Shown here piece after piece: positions 62,580-64,000 of a stretch of DNA of 64,000 nucleotides. The translations under genes and the position numbers were made by a program. Numbering within the stretch: position 1 is the first letter of the stretch; each line of letters starts with the position of its first letter. The DNA is from Ridgeia piscesae (lineage: Eukaryota; Annelida; Polychaeta; Sabellida; Siboglinidae), in assembly GCA_025642075.2 (NCBI GenBank), contig JAODUO010000121.1:291501-355500 (forward strand), in the 5' to 3' direction. The notes under the pieces were generated by a model. That model saw only the letters and a list, made by a program, of their open reading frames with translations. It searched no databases and was not told the DNA's origin.

Positions 62580-64000
62580 ACATTTGTTCGATCACTTCAC
62601 CAAAAACTAAGATGTACAGATGAGTTTTCACGCTGTAGTTAGTTGCCCGCTTAATCATATCATTGAACCGTCGATCTGCGATCCACTAATTGATGACGCA
62701 TTAAGACATGAATCTAGTTATTTAGATTTATTCTTTCAGTAGACGACTGCAGCTGTACCCGAATGGCGTCATTTTCCATTGATCAGGAAATGTCCATCTG
62801 CGTTTGGTTGGTGGATGAAAGCATATATTATACAATGCCGCAGTTCATGTTTGCACGCACCGTTGTATGTACGACCCCACTTAGGCATGATCTGATCGTA
62901 ATTAACAATTAGGAATGACAAAAAAGACAAACATTCGTGTCTCCGTATGATAGCGTGCACATGAGCCGTCTGGTTGTTGCGCAGTTTCGTAAGTGAACTG
63001 TTTACGCAGCAAAGTAGACCCTAATCATGCCGTATCACGTGATGCAATTAGGACACAAGCTAATACGTCAAAAACGCAAGAGTCCCACTGACACACTAAT
63101 ACTCATTTGTAGAATGCCGTATTTTGTTACATGAAAATCCATATAAATCCACATTTAGCATCCAGCAAACAAAACATATGCCTACATATGGCTACACCAA
63201 ATAAAACCTGCATTATGTCTGACGTTGCGTGTTCAAACTTGTTGCATTAAAACCGCTATACTTTGGGTCTTTGCCACTAAATGTCTTACATGGCTGACAA
63301 AACACGAAGCATTACAAATTGTGTATCGGTGTTTTCCAATTTGTTCCAAAATATAATATTATGAGACACGAGACTAATCATAAACACATTCCTTAGAATC
63401 GTTCGGAACGTGTGCGTGATATCATTACGATCTGGCACGTCTGCGGGAGGTAGGCTCTTATCAGAGAAGATCACCAGCACGCAGCGTCAGACCGACGTTC
63501 GTCGCGGAAGGAGGCCAAAAAACGACTGCCCGCGGCATAGCGGTGTCGTATGTATAATGTGCTGCGCAAACAAATTGTCTGACGCTTAAAGGATCAGTCG
63601 GTGCAGTTTTCATTCTCACACCGCGGTATGACAAATCCAGCGACGTGAAACTCATAGAAACAAACATTGCAGAACGCACACCATTGCGTCTTACAACATC
63701 CGGTGAACCAAGCATGCGGATAATATTTTAGATGCCTCTGCAATCTTGTTATTATTTAGCTACGATCGTTTTATGTTAATTTTACGAAAAATCAAACTAT
63801 CGCAGTATCCAATATGACATATTAGCTCGTTTGCAGTCTTCATATTAATTATGTTAGGCCTAAGTTTTTTTTACTGTTGAATAGGAATTAATGTCATTTC
63901 AAGTGATTGTCAAACTCGGAACCTTCACGTAAAAGCGCAATATGAATATGTAAGTGCTCCTGTGTTGAAGTCGGTGACTTTTCTTGCTGTAAAGTTGGTC
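62580..64000. other. Intergenic, no gene seen
   Basis: AT-rich DNA with short chance frames only. No repeat or gene recognised. Confidence 0.5.

Overview
This is a eukaryotic (animal) window. It holds intron-rich genes with GT-AG junctions, AT-rich intergenic DNA, decayed non-LTR and DNA transposons, tRNA-derived SINEs and many tandem repeats. The proteins are bilaterian-like (FAXC, HSF with an HR-C domain, BOP1). The setting suggests an invertebrate, possibly a lancelet, mollusc or similar marine animal, but the sequence alone does not settle the phylum.

Layout. 0-5 kb: intergenic DNA with a 155-bp tandem duplication, a small element with 20-25 bp terminal inverted repeats, and the 3' end of a CR1/L2-like LINE. 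5.2-9.1 kb (+): a six-exon failed-axon-connections (FAXC) homologue. 9.6-10.05 kb (+): a compact TATA-driven intronless ORF followed by two histone-type 3' stem-loops. 13.9-30.3 kb (-): an 11-exon heat shock factor (568 aa). Its introns hold a 2.5-kb array of 53-bp repeats, a SINE copy, a GT/GC tract and a broken Mutator-like transposase gene on the opposite strand. 30.66-42.37 kb (+): a 20-exon BOP1 (764 aa) with a LINE relic and a piggyBac-type MITE in its introns. HSF and BOP1 start codons lie head to head about 370 bp apart, the arrangement known for mammalian HSF1/BOP1. 42.4-64 kb is gene-poor and dominated by satellites: 17-bp arrays at 44.6-47.1 and 58.2-61.4 kb in opposite orientations, a 21-bp array at 48.1-50.9 kb and a long AC tract. 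One possible terminal exon of an unrecognised minus-strand gene lies at 44.35-44.54 kb.

The most unusual feature is a recurrent link between minisatellites and splice junctions. The 53-bp array repeats the 5' splice site of HSF exon 10. A 47-bp array repeats the 3' splice site of HSF exon 5. Decaying ~56-bp copies of the BOP1 exon 6 acceptor precede that exon. The BOP1 exon 9 donor is copied into its intron. The 44.6-kb array runs into an apparent exon start. The second notable feature is the small histone-like transcription unit at 9.6-10.05 kb, whose product is not a histone. All coding models were assembled by hand from frames, splice phases and recalled family similarity; no searches were run.
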